Source of the DNA: Psychrobacter sp. JCM 18902
GTDB taxonomy: Bacteria > Pseudomonadota > Gammaproteobacteria > Pseudomonadales > Moraxellaceae
Length of the DNA stretch: 64,000 bases
Direction of reading: 5' to 3'
Assembly: GCF_904846615.1 (NCBI RefSeq)
Contig: NZ_CAJHBK010000001.1
Span: forward strand, 1,984,001 to 2,048,000
Shown: positions 45,997-54,558 of the stretch, in pieces
Layout of the letters: each line of letters starts with the position of its first letter
How positions within the stretch are numbered: the stretch's first letter is position 1
Made by a program: the position numbers and the translations under genes
The notes under the pieces: generated by a model
Seen by the model: only the letters and a program-made list of their open reading frames with translations
Told to the model about the DNA's origin: nothing
Database searches by the model: none

Positions 45997-47754
45997 TTAT
46001 ATATTTAAATATTTTCTATATTTGCTCGAGTCTTTCTTATCAATAAATCTCAACATATATTCTCTATGTTCTAAAATCTTCTTCTCAAGCTTCTGTAAAC
46101 TACTTAGTATCTTTGAATACTCTTCTTGGCTAAAAACCTCCTTGATTTTTTTACTTCTTTCCAAATCAATATTAGAAGCTACACTAAACGTATTGATGCG
46201 CTCCCTATACGCTTCAGGAGACAGCAAAATCATAGCTATATCTCTATACAACATATTAAAATAACTGTAAGGTCTCTTATAAAAATCCTTAAAGACAAAA
46301 TCTATTCCTATATTTTCTTCCATCTCAGCAACATCAAATTTTGTATAATATAGAAAATCTATTAATGTATTGTATTCATTATTGATGCTGAATTTATCAA
46401 TGTAATCATTAAAAATAGGCAAAGCAAAATTTTTATAGAAATAGTAAGTATCCATACTCTCTAAAAAACTTATAATATTGTGTTTACCTTGCCAAAAACT
46501 AAAAGTACAGTCTTCATAGAACTCAATTTTCATTTCAGGTTGATTATAGACAAATGAAGCATAATAAAATTCTTGGATGCTTTTATGAATGAAGGTATAG
46601 TCGAGACCATCTTTCAAAATCAAACATAAATTTCTGGATAAATCCCTTAGAACTAGTCTAGGATTATCCCTTATATTTTGGTTATCAAGACATTCTTTTA
46701 TTACTTCAATCGCTTTACTATCATCAAATACTAGGATATCCATACTAAAGGTAATGAAACAAAATTCTTCAAAAATCTCTTGTAGTTCCACTTCGTTCAA
46801 TCCACTATTTGCTTCTCTTCTAAATCCTGGTTTTGTCTTATCGTGACGAGATATCAAAATTGTAAATAAATTTTTATAAAACTCATGCTGATTGGTTAGT
46901 ATTTCTAGACTTCCCCTGTAATTCATTACGAAAAGAGTAACCATCAAAGGAGTCTTAAGTAAGTCTTGAATCTCTGTATTGCTGTCTTTAATAGCTTGTT
47001 TGAGTAGCTTATTACTCTCACTATCTTCGACCAATTTATCAATTAACAAACTTTGCTCATAAAAGCGATACTCTGATAGCTTGAATACCTTTAAGTAATT
47101 GGATCGCTGAATATCTGCGTCTGGTCTTGAGCTAACAATAATTTGCATGTTTGGATAACGCTCACACCATCCTTCAATTTCGTTAAGCAACTTTTTTACT
47201 TTGTCATTAGGCACTTCGTCAAAGCCATCTAAAAATAGTACTAACTTGCCTGTCTTAGCGACTCTATCAAAATCTGACTCTTCAAACTCAATTATCCAGT
47301 TATTAATTTGCTTACTTAGAGCATTAGTTAATGTATCGTTATCATCCAAGCGGCGCAGCTCATAAAATAACGGGATACGTTGTCCCTGCCTTGCTTCTTG
47401 AGAAGTTAAATAACGCATGAAAATAGATTTACCTTGCCCCACTGTTCCTTCAAGAACCATAGACTGTTTACCTATATCAGTCACAAAGTTAATAGAAGTA
47501 TTTATATTTTCAATCCTAGTAGGTATATAAAAACCATATAAATCTATACTATCATCGCCTTTATAAATGGTTTTGACTTTAGTAACCTTAGTAATTCTAT
47601 CAGCTAGATCACCAAGAGCTTGTTTAAGCTTATGTTCATCGTATTTATTTCTTCCCTTTTCAAATACCCACCCGAATGCTTTCTTTGCTGGCTCCTTGAG
47701 GTTTTCTATTAAATTAACTCCTAACAATCCAGCCACTGCTGCTTCAGCCAACAT
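45997..47754 (-). CDS. Standalone NACHT-domain NTPase, probable antiphage protein
   Basis: 585 residues from the ATG at 47754 (AGGGA nine bases upstream; a TTG two codons earlier is less likely). N-terminal helical region of about 95 residues with a hydrophobic start (EAAVAGLLGVNLI), then a NACHT NTPase: Walker A LEGTVGQGKSIFMRYL, Walker B VLFLDGFDEVP with the paired acidic residues of NACHT proteins, sensor IIVSSRPDAD, and LLKTPLMVTLFV. The C-terminal 280 residues are helical without a recognisable nuclease, protease or repeat domain. Bacterial NACHT proteins of this size protect against phages. The gene is visibly AT-rich against uvrA. No partner gene lies beside it, so it would act alone. 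Defence role is inferred. Confidence 0.85.
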   Translation of the reverse strand: MLAEAAVAGLLGVNLIENLKEPAKKAFGWVFEKGRNKYDEHKLKQALGDLADRITKVTKVKTIYKGDDSIDLYGFYIPTRIENINTSINFVTDIGKQSMVLEGTVGQGKSIFMRYLTSQEARQGQRIPLFYELRRLDDNDTLTNALSKQINNWIIEFEESDFDRVAKTGKLVLFLDGFDEVPNDKVKKLLNEIEGWCERYPNMQIIVSSRPDADIQRSNYLKVFKLSEYRFYEQSLLIDKLVEDSESNKLLKQAIKDSNTEIQDLLKTPLMVTLFVMNYRGSLEILTNQHEFYKNLFTILISRHDKTKPGFRREANSGLNEVELQEIFEEFCFITFSMDILVFDDSKAIEVIKECLDNQNIRDNPRLVLRDLSRNLCLILKDGLDYTFIHKSIQEFYYASFVYNQPEMKIEFYEDCTFSFWQGKHNIISFLESMDTYYFYKNFALPIFNDYIDKFSINNEYNTLIDFLYYTKFDVAEMEENIGIDFVFKDFYKRPYSYFNMLYRDIAMILLSPEAYRERINTFSVASNIDLERSKKIKEVFSQEEYSKILSSLQKLEKKILEHREYMLRFIDKKDSSKYRKYLNI

Positions 47755-47822
47755 AAACAAAGTTCCCTTTGAAAAATAAAAATAGATTTACTAATAAATA
47801 CTAGTGAAAGTGATTGTATCAC

Positions 47823-47838
47823 CACTATCAAAATAGTG
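47823..47838. promoter_or_regulatory. Short palindrome upstream of the NACHT gene
   Basis: CACTAT-CAAA-ATAGTG, 6-bp arms, about 70 bases before the NACHT start in an AT-rich stretch. Possible operator; weak evidence. Confidence 0.3.
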
Positions 47839-47870
47839 TATTAGACGCTCACTACTTCACTAACCCCTAT

Positions 47871-48089
47871 CTAAACAAACTCCCTTTCAACATTCATCAC
47901 CCGCGCATCTACCGTACGTTCTAGCTTTTCCTCAATCTGACTACATTGCGACTCGACCTCACGTTTAGACAGTCCAACGATCACAAACGTCCATTCACTG
48001 GCATCATGCCGATCACGCTCGCCACTTTCACAAACCCCAACGCTTAGCGTATTGCTAAATGAGTACAGCTTGCTACACCTAACCCTCAA
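47871..48089 (-). pseudogene. 5'-truncated DUF503-like gene
   Basis: An open frame of 72 codons with no usable ATG, beginning at a TTG directly after a stop codon upstream. From about residue 12 it reads as the second half of a DUF503 protein: NTLSVGVCESGERDRHDASE, WTFVIVGLSKREVES and the helical end with VDARVMNVEREFV. The conserved first half with the HSLKxKR motif is missing: upstream there is only the terminator of the protease gene. It lies directly upstream of the NACHT gene. Assignment to DUF503 is from remembered family pattern. The alternative is a short unknown gene starting at TTG. Confidence 0.5.
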
Positions 48090-48135
48090 GAGGAAAGATA
48101 AAAATCAAACCAGCCACTTTTCAATATTTCTTCGC

Positions 48136-48167
48136 AAAAAAAGGCAAGTCTTTTGACTTACCTTTTT
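48136..48167 (-). terminator. Terminator of the M48 protease gene
   Basis: On the minus strand AAAAAGGTAAGTC, AAAA loop, GACTTGCCTTTTTTT. One mismatch in a 13-bp stem. It marks the edge between the chromosomal backbone and the NACHT pocket. Confidence 0.8.
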
Positions 48168-48200
48168 GGGCAATATTTACATTTGATAGCATTTACTGAA

Positions 48201-49055
48201 TTATTTACGTTTAATGGTTCTAGTCGTTACTCCAGTCGTTGGCCCACTAGTTGCATTAGCAGGTGCTTTCGCAGCCGCTTGATAAACTGGCGTAACCTCA
48301 GGTAAAAGTGCCTGAATTTTAGCGATACGCTGCCCAGAGTTTGGATGGGTAGACATTAAAGTAGCTATGGTGTTGCTACGACCATTGGCAGCCTCCATTT
48401 TTTGCCATACTGCAACGGCAGCTTCTGGATTGTAGCCTGCCTGCGCCATCAAGCGTAGACCACCCGCATCGGCTTGTGACTCCTGACTACGAGAAAATGG
48501 CTTATCAAGTCCGTAGTCACTAATCAAACCCAACGCATCATCACTTAACCCTGTTCTTGACTGTAGTTCGGCACCACCTAACTGCAGCGCTAAGCCGGTC
48601 AGAATTTTTTGCCCAGCATCTTTTTTACTGTGCTCAGATAACGCATGGGTCATTTCGTGTCCCATGATTGCCGCGATCTCTGCATCTGTTAACTGTAATT
48701 TTTCTACAATACCGGTATAAAAAGCCATCTTCCCACCCGGCATTGCCCAAGCGTTTAATTCAGGTGACCGTATAACCGTGACTTGCCAATCAAAAGGGAC
48801 GCCTGTTGTATTAGCGCGAATGGCGTAGGGTTTCATACGATTAAAGACGTTTTTAACTCGAATGGCGGTAGCAGAAGTATTATCTACCGCGCCTTGACTA
48901 CTGGCTTTAGAGACCACTTGAGAGTAACTTTTAGCCGCATCAGTATTTAATGTAGCCGTATCGTACCCTGCCATATCGGCGACCGTAGTACACCCTGCTA
49001 AAGTAGTAATAGTAGTCAGCAATAGAGCATTTTTTATGTTATGAAAACTGGTCAT
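48201..49055 (-). CDS. M48-family metalloprotease lipoprotein (LoiP/YcaL-like)
   Basis: 284 residues. Lipobox TLAGCTT with Cys22. Zinc site HEMTH at residues 133-137 in AAIMGHEMTHALSEHSKKD, third ligand Glu in SQESQADAGGLRLMAQAGYNP. N-terminal part VTVIRSPELNAWAMPGGKMAFY and the late MSTHPNSGQRIAKI are typical of LoiP/YcaL outer-membrane proteases in envelope quality control. The tail after residue 260 is Ala/Thr-rich and not part of the domain. AGGA lies six bases before the ATG. Single gene. Confidence 0.93.
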   Translation of the reverse strand: MTSFHNIKNALLLTTITTLAGCTTVADMAGYDTATLNTDAAKSYSQVVSKASSQGAVDNTSATAIRVKNVFNRMKPYAIRANTTGVPFDWQVTVIRSPELNAWAMPGGKMAFYTGIVEKLQLTDAEIAAIMGHEMTHALSEHSKKDAGQKILTGLALQLGGAELQSRTGLSDDALGLISDYGLDKPFSRSQESQADAGGLRLMAQAGYNPEAAVAVWQKMEAANGRSNTIATLMSTHPNSGQRIAKIQALLPEVTPVYQAAAKAPANATSGPTTGVTTRTIKRK

Positions 49056-49579
49056 TAGACGTCCTGGTTGAGAGATGCAATTGAGTTAAATAGCTAAGCT
49101 ACAGGCAATGAATTGATAAACTTAACATTCCACGATCGAAATTCATATCTTGCAACACATTAATTGAGAGCGATACGTCATTGAGAACGTAACTAAAATT
49201 CAATCAATATGTAATTATGATGTAAGTAATGTGTCTAAATTATCGAGAAAGAGATTATCACTATAGAAAACAAAAGTCTATTAATTTTATAATCTATTAT
49301 TTGTTTGATATCACAAGCCCCAGCCAATCTTCATTTGACGCCTACAACTTTATTCTTTTAGTTAAAATCGCTGCTCAGAGAGCATCCTGCAATAGATCCC
49401 ACCTAAATAAACGCTCGTATCACATTGATCACTCACGCAGCTACCGTCCGTTCTATTTGCTCTTTGCCAAAAAAGTTTATAATTTATAGTAGCATCAAAC
49501 ATAATGTCCGATAATGTCTGCGCGTCAGCTCCCAGACCCTTTATAATAGCGTATCAATACCAACCTGCGTATCTCACCC
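49056..49579. other. Intergenic region between loiP-like and yjjP
   Basis: 524 bases holding the two divergent promoters. A plus-strand open frame (49229-49489) has basic, low-complexity content and no ribosome site, and I do not call it. No repeat found. Confidence 0.45.
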
Positions 49580-50368
49580 ATGACCTCTATCAGCTACGTA
49601 AAGCAGCAGCGCATTACTCGACTATGCGTGCGCTGCGGCTTACTCCTTATGCAGTATGGCGCTGAGTCTGCCGTAGTCGTGGACTTATCCAAACGTTTAG
49701 GGCTTGCGTTGGGGATGAACAGCGTCGAATGTTCGCTGAATTTTAACGCCATCACCCTGACGACCATCTGTGACGAGCGCTGTATCACCACCACCAGAGA
49801 CACGATCAATCAAAGCATCAATGTCAATTTATTGGTGCAAATTCAGCAAATTATCAATAAAACTGAAGCTACCGTCGATAGTACCGATTTGATTGACCGC
49901 ACTACCCTTGCCTTTGATGAGTTAGATAAGACCGTATACCCAACGTGGCTAGTGGGCATATTTGTTGGTGCGTCTTGCGCAGCGTTTGCGTATCTAAATG
50001 GTGGTAGTTGGTCAATTACCGCCGTGACATTTATTGCGGGTATGGTAGCGATGTTCACCCGTATTTATCTGTCCAAACACCACTTTAATCCTTTTATCAC
50101 CGTCATTGTGACCGCTTTTATTGCTTCTTTAATTGGAGCGACGACCTACTATTTTGATATTGGTAATAATGCCGATATTGCGGTTGCCTCTAGCGTCTTG
50201 CTACTGGTGCCCAGCTTTCCTTTGATCAATTCTTTCTCAGATATCTTAAAAGGCTATGTCAATATTGGCGTTGGGCGTGCGGTATTTACCTATATGCTCA
50301 CCCTATCCGCGTGCGTTGGTATCGTGATGGCGCTGGTTTTACTACGCATACAGCATTGGGGGTTTTGA
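49580..50368 (+). CDS. yjjP: ThrE-type exporter subunit YjjP
   Basis: 262 residues. N-terminal soluble part of the ThrE/DUF1212 family (LCVRCGLLLMQYGAESAVVVD, LGMNSVECSL, AITLTTICD) followed by five membrane helices from residue 125 on. It pairs with YjjB, the next gene, as a split two-subunit version of the threonine/serine exporter. In E. coli YjjPB exports succinate. No clear Shine-Dalgarno before the ATG, which is unusual; the conserved start (RITRLCVRCG) is close behind, so the N-terminus is about right. Confidence 0.9.
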   Translation: MTSISYVKQQRITRLCVRCGLLLMQYGAESAVVVDLSKRLGLALGMNSVECSLNFNAITLTTICDERCITTTRDTINQSINVNLLVQIQQIINKTEATVDSTDLIDRTTLAFDELDKTVYPTWLVGIFVGASCAAFAYLNGGSWSITAVTFIAGMVAMFTRIYLSKHHFNPFITVIVTAFIASLIGATTYYFDIGNNADIAVASSVLLLVPSFPLINSFSDILKGYVNIGVGRAVFTYMLTLSACVGIVMALVLLRIQHWGF

Positions 50369-50369
50369 G

Positions 50370-50822
50370 ATGTGGTTCATTGAAACTGTGGTGCTTTCAT
50401 GTATTATTACCCTTGGTTGGACGCTCATGTTCAGCGTACCCAAACGCTATATTTTGCCTTGTTTGCTGATGACTGCTTTTGGCTTCGGGTTAAAGACTGC
50501 TCTCGTTTATCAGCATGTGCATCTCGTGGTTGCCAGCTTTTTTGGGGCGATGCTTGCCAGCTTTTTGGGCGTGTATTTTTCTAAGAAATATACCTTACCA
50601 CCCAAAGCACTTATCTCGCCTAGTGTCATTTGTATGATGCCCGGTATCGCCGCTTATAAGGCGATGGTCAGTATGGTGCAGATTGGTTATTTTGGCTTTT
50701 CAGACGAGTTATTTAGCCAAATGATGGTGTACTTATTTGAAGCGTTGTTTGTGACCTCAGGATTGGTACTGGGTTTGTCTATTCCAGGACTATTATTTTA
50801 TAGACGACGTGCCATTGTTTAA
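50370..50822 (+). CDS. yjjB: ThrE-type exporter subunit YjjB (DUF3815)
   Basis: 150 residues with four to five membrane helices. Characteristic motifs are FGFGLKTALVYQ, SFLGVYFSKKYTLPPKALISPSVICMMPG in two parts, and FEALFVTSGLVLGLSIPG. It is the second subunit of the YjjPB exporter, starting one base after the yjjP stop, so the two are co-translated. No terminator was found downstream. Confidence 0.9.
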   Translation: MWFIETVVLSCIITLGWTLMFSVPKRYILPCLLMTAFGFGLKTALVYQHVHLVVASFFGAMLASFLGVYFSKKYTLPPKALISPSVICMMPGIAAYKAMVSMVQIGYFGFSDELFSQMMVYLFEALFVTSGLVLGLSIPGLLFYRRRAIV

Positions 50823-51052
50823 GTAAGTTTAGATGAGTCCAGTTGGGTTTAGATAGGATGATTAGATGTCAAGCTATTTTTGCCTAAATGCTTTTATATT
50901 CTGATGCTAGCTGGTACATCCTCATAAGCAAAACCTTGTAAGATTAATAATGATACCCATTACAATAGAGTTCAAAATAACAGAATTAAAAAATAATAGA
51001 CGGCAAAATTGCACCAATATGCATCAATACGTCCTGAATAAAGAGACTTAAT

Positions 51053-52408
51053 ATGACAAAACATTATGACTATATCGCCATTGGCGGCGGTAGCGGTGGC
51101 ATTGCTTCCATCAACCGTGCGGCAAGCTATGGCAAAAAATGTGCCATTATCGAAGCCAACCAACTGGGCGGCACTTGTGTGAATTTGGGCTGTGTACCTA
51201 AGAAAGTAATGTGGTATGGCGCGCAAGTTGCCGAGGCTATTCATAAATATGCGCCAGACTATGGGTTTGATGTGGATGTTAAAGGTTTTGACTTCCAAAA
51301 ACTGGTGCAGAGCCGTCAACAATATATCGAAAACATTCATCGCTCTTATGACAATAACTTAGCCAAAAATGGCGTAGAAGTGATCAAAGGCTTTGCCAAA
51401 TTTGTCGATACCAATACCGTAGAAGTGAATGGCGAACTGATTACCGCTGACCATATTTTGATTGCCACCGGCGGTCACCCGATTCAGCCTGATATCAAGG
51501 GCGCAGAATACGGCATCGACTCTGACGGCTTTTTTGCGTTGAATCATTTGCCAAAACGCGTGGCAATTGTGGGAGCAGGATATATCGCTGTTGAAATCGC
51601 AGGCGTGTTGAACAGTTTGGGCGCTGAGGTACATCTGTACGTACGCCAGCACTCGCCGCTGCGCTCATTTGACCACAGTGTGGTAGAGGCATTGCTGATA
51701 GAGATGGAGCAAGACGGTATTCAGTTGCATACCAATACTACGCTCACGGAAGTCAATAAAAACGAAGATGGCAGCCTGACTTTGTGTACCGAAAATGGCA
51801 GCCTAGACACGACAGATTGTTTGATTTGGGCGATTGGTCGTGCGCCATCGACAGACAATATCAACCTGCAAGTGACGGGTGTGGAAACGAACGAAATTGG
51901 CAAAATCAAAGTCGATAAATTCCAGAACACCAATGTTAAGAACATCTATGCGGTCGGCGATATTATCGAAAACAGTGTAGATTTAACACCCGTGGCGATT
52001 GCCGCCGGTCGACGCTTATCCGAGCGCTTGTTTAACAACAAGCCTAATGAGCATTTGGACTATACGTTAATACCGACGGTGATCTTTACCCATCCTGCCA
52101 TCGGTACCATTGGCTTGTCTGAAATCGACGCGGTTGAGCGCTATGGCAAGGACAATATCAAATGTTATAAATCGACCTTTACCTCTATGTATAGCGCGGT
52201 GACCCAGCATCGTCAGAAGTGTATGATGAAACTGGTGTGCTTGGGCGATGAGGAAAAAGTCATTGGTCTACACGGTCTTGGCTTTGGTGTCGATGAGATG
52301 ATTCAGGGCTTTGCGGTCGCCATCAAAATGGGCGCGACTAAAGCGGACTTTGACAATACAGTTGCCATTCACCCAACTGGCTCAGAAGAGTTTGTGACAA
52401 TGCGCTAG
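51053..52408 (+). CDS. gorA: Glutathione reductase
   Basis: 451 residues. FAD site [17 protein letters not shown], redox disulfide [13 protein letters not shown] (Cys42, Cys47), NADPH site [17 protein letters not shown] followed by arginines (VRQHSPLR) that favour NADPH, second FAD motif IYAVGDI, and the dimer-interface [12 protein letters not shown] carrying the catalytic His-Glu. It keeps glutathione reduced, which suits the glutathione-dependent FrmA encoded elsewhere in the window. AAAGAGA lies before the ATG. Ends at a strong terminator. Confidence 0.95.
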   Translation: MTKHYDYIAIGGGSGGIASINRAASYGKKCAIIEANQLGGTCVNLGCVPKKVMWYGAQVAEAIHKYAPDYGFDVDVKGFDFQKLVQSRQQYIENIHRSYDNNLAKNGVEVIKGFAKFVDTNTVEVNGELITADHILIATGGHPIQPDIKGAEYGIDSDGFFALNHLPKRVAIVGAGYIAVEIAGVLNSLGAEVHLYVRQHSPLRSFDHSVVEALLIEMEQDGIQLHTNTTLTEVNKNEDGSLTLCTENGSLDTTDCLIWAIGRAPSTDNINLQVTGVETNEIGKIKVDKFQNTNVKNIYAVGDIIENSVDLTPVAIAAGRRLSERLFNNKPNEHLDYTLIPTVIFTHPAIGTIGLSEIDAVERYGKDNIKCYKSTFTSMYSAVTQHRQKCMMKLVCLGDEEKVIGLHGLGFGVDEMIQGFAVAIKMGATKADFDNTVAIHPTGSEEFVTMR

Positions 52409-52438
52409 TTTGATAGAAAGACTGGGCTAAATTAGTAG

Positions 52439-52470
52439 AAAGGCTACCCCTAATGAGGTAGCCTTTCCTT
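52439..52470. terminator. Terminator between gorA and the DUF2846 gene
   Basis: AAAGGCTACC, 8-base loop, GGTAGCCTTT. It lies between convergent genes and may serve both. Confidence 0.8.
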
Positions 52471-52487
52471 ATAGATAATGAATTGCA

Positions 52488-52949
52488 CTACTTGCTACAA
52501 GTCCCTTTTATGCCGAGTTTGAGGTCAGCGATTGCTTCCCTGCCTTCACTTTCAGGTACCAGTTTAACACCCGCACCACCAACAATTAAACCTGGCTTAA
52601 TATATTGTTTTACAAAGTAGTTATTACCCGCTGTCGTATCAATCATTAAATCGTTAGGAGAAAATTCAGATTCGGTAGAAACTTTGTGCGGCATATTGCC
52701 CAGTACTTCATGATAGAAAAAAGTGCCTCGTGCAGTTTCACCAATACATTCATCATCTACCCACACATCTTTCTTTAGAGCTCCACCCACCACACTATTG
52801 CTACGATAAATATATAGACCAGCATTGTTGGCACTAGGTGCTTTCACTTGCTTGAGTACGCTAGATACTTCGATATTTTCAGTGGGTACAGAAGCACAAC
52901 CGGCAAATAGTATTGATGTAATCGTTAGAAAAGCGATTTTTTTTAGCAT
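52488..52949 (-). CDS. DUF2846 lipoprotein
   Basis: 153 residues. Signal peptide with ILFAGCAS (Cys18). The mature domain shows the DUF2846 pattern: AGLYIYRSNSVVGGALKKDVWVDD, IGETARGTFFYHEV, and TTAGNNYFVKQYIK. The family is found in periplasmic lipoproteins with no assigned role. Minus strand, convergent with gorA. 85 bases behind another lipoprotein gene; both could be on one transcript. Confidence 0.82.
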   Translation of the reverse strand: MLKKIAFLTITSILFAGCASVPTENIEVSSVLKQVKAPSANNAGLYIYRSNSVVGGALKKDVWVDDECIGETARGTFFYHEVLGNMPHKVSTESEFSPNDLMIDTTAGNNYFVKQYIKPGLIVGGAGVKLVPESEGREAIADLKLGIKGTCSK

Positions 52950-53034
52950 TTTATTTCTCTAAGAATAAAGTAAATGTGACTTGAAATTTCTGATGATTTT
53001 ATTATGAGTAACTTTAAAAAAACATAGCTCTGCT

Positions 53035-53403
53035 TTAATTGCCTAATACCCATTCATCGTTCACTTGATAAACCTTGAAATTGGTCTTGTTAGTGCGGCT
53101 CTCCCCCGCGATTGTCTGAGTGATATCAGCGGTACACATATAAGTATTGTCGCCCTCAACAGTATCACAGTTGATATTTTCGACGCGTTCAAGCTTTGGC
53201 ATCATACCTTCCATCATGCTACTCATGGCTTTTGCCATCTCATCATTGCCTGCGTTCGCCATTGCATCATCCATCATGCTATTGGCTTGCTCGTATTGTG
53301 CTTCGATTAGGCCTTCAACTGTGCTTTCAGAAGGTGCATTAGAGCATGCGGCAAATAGCGGTGTCAGTAATGCGATGACTGCCAGTTTCTTTAGATTAGT
53401 CAT
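53035..53403 (-). CDS. Small unknown lipoprotein
   Basis: 122 residues. Signal peptide with the lipobox LFAACSN (Cys20). The mature part has a Met-rich helix (NSMMDDAMANAGNDEMAKAM), then a beta-rich tail with two cysteines (INCDTVEG and YMCTADI) and KTNFKVYQVNDEWVLGN, which reads like the end of a small NTF2- or DUF4878-like domain. No firm family. Start supported by signal peptide; the GAG before the ATG is a weak ribosome site. Confidence 0.75.
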   Translation of the reverse strand: MTNLKKLAVIALLTPLFAACSNAPSESTVEGLIEAQYEQANSMMDDAMANAGNDEMAKAMSSMMEGMMPKLERVENINCDTVEGDNTYMCTADITQTIAGESRTNKTNFKVYQVNDEWVLGN

Positions 53404-53601
53404 CTCAATCTCAATGTATCTATAATGTTACTTCACTATACAGAACTACCTCGAAATGCCCAACTTAGTTTTAGAATATAAGTTCAAATTTATGATGAAT
53501 AGCTCTTATAATGCAAGTGAGATGAAAGAATTAAAGTACGGCTCATACTGACAGCACATTCACGATACTGCTATGATGCGCTTAACAATGACCGCTGAGA
53601 G

Positions 53602-53814
53602 ATGACTGTGTGGCAGGTGTACTTTTTTATATTACCGATTGGTCTGGGAATTATGACCTTGGCAGCAAGTTTGTTGTTTTTGTTTGCTTATCTGATGTCT
53701 GATGACAATGCCACGCGCTTGCCCGCTTTTAACTGGTTCAAGCGCTTAATTATCGTGGCATTTATCTTGCTAAGTGTTGGGCTGTTTATGACCTTTGGTC
53801 ATTTTTGGGGTTAA
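53602..53814 (+). CDS. Small two-helix membrane protein
   Basis: 70 residues with two hydrophobic helices (about 6-32 and 47-67) joined by a short loop with basic residues (NWFKRL), a common shape for small inner-membrane proteins. GAGAG precedes the ATG at short spacing. No family recognised, and no neighbour suggests a role. It converges on a GNAT gene. Confidence 0.6.
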   Translation: MTVWQVYFFILPIGLGIMTLAASLLFLFAYLMSDDNATRLPAFNWFKRLIIVAFILLSVGLFMTFGHFWG

Positions 53815-53844
53815 TAAAATCAGCCTTTAAACATTCAATATTCT

Positions 53845-54468
53845 TTAATGAACCATTTTTTCTAATTCTAACAATTCCAAATCCTCACGTTTTGGGTCAC
53901 CATTATTGCCGTCATTTGGAAATGGCATTTTATTACCATTTAGCTCATAACCTCGGCGCTGATAGTAAGCCAACAGCTCAGGACGATGACTCAAAATGGA
54001 CATGGTCAAACGCGCAGTGTTTTTAGTTACTGCTTGCCCATCTGACTGTAGATGACGAGTAGCAAAGGTTTCTGCCGCTTGCAAAATCACATTGCCAACG
54101 CCCTGCCCCTGCAACTCTGGATCTACTGCAAACATGCCGATGTAGGCTTTGTTATTTGAGTCAGCATCGGTTTTGATATCGACAGCGATACAACCAAGTA
54201 TCTCACCCGTTTCCTCTCCATCACGGTCGCCCGTGGTCGTTTTTGGATAGACAAAGTAATAATGATTAGGGTCATTAATCACGGCAGCGAGCTCAGCTGA
54301 CGTGGTTCGAATACCACCAATTAAATCCGCCTCATTGGTCCAACCTGCGGTCTCGCGATAACAGCGATTTAATAATTGCTCAAGTGCACTAATATCATCG
54401 GCTTGCGCTTGTCGTAAAAACACAGACTCTCTATCCAAGTAGTTTTTATCTATAGTGTTTTTATTCAT
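53845..54468 (-). CDS. GNAT N-acetyltransferase
   Basis: 207 residues. The acetyl-CoA motif A is clear: YIGMFAVDPELQGQGVGNVILQAAE (Q-G-x-G-V-G), followed by RLTMSILSHRPELLAYYQRRGYELNG, motif B. N-terminal start VFLRQAQADDISALEQLLNRCY is standard. The substrate is unknown. It is separated from the Rieske gene upstream by a terminator, so it should have its own promoter in the short 90-base gap. Confidence 0.85.
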   Translation of the reverse strand: MNKNTIDKNYLDRESVFLRQAQADDISALEQLLNRCYRETAGWTNEADLIGGIRTTSAELAAVINDPNHYYFVYPKTTTGDRDGEETGEILGCIAVDIKTDADSNNKAYIGMFAVDPELQGQGVGNVILQAAETFATRHLQSDGQAVTKNTARLTMSILSHRPELLAYYQRRGYELNGNKMPFPNDGNNGDPKREDLELLELEKMVH

Positions 54469-54496
54469 ATTATAATTTTTCCTTTCCTTGTTTGTA

Positions 54497-54530
54497 TTAA
54501 AAAAACTGACCCAAATCGATAGGTCAGCCT
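54497..54530 (-). terminator. Terminator of the Rieske/reductase gene
   Basis: On the minus strand CTGACC, 10-base loop, GGTCAG followed by T7, 29 bases after the stop. Confidence 0.8.
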
Positions 54531-54558
54531 TAATAGTAATATGTATACGTTTTGAGTA

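Noticed and set aside
45944-46353. Plus-strand open frames opposite the 3' part of the NACHT gene
   Set aside because: They are antisense to a protein with clear NACHT motifs and owe their length to its AT-rich composition.
49229-49489. Plus-strand open frame of 86 codons between the protease gene and yjjP
   Set aside because: Basic, low-complexity composition, no Shine-Dalgarno and no recognisable domain; looks like chance in AT-rich intergenic DNA.
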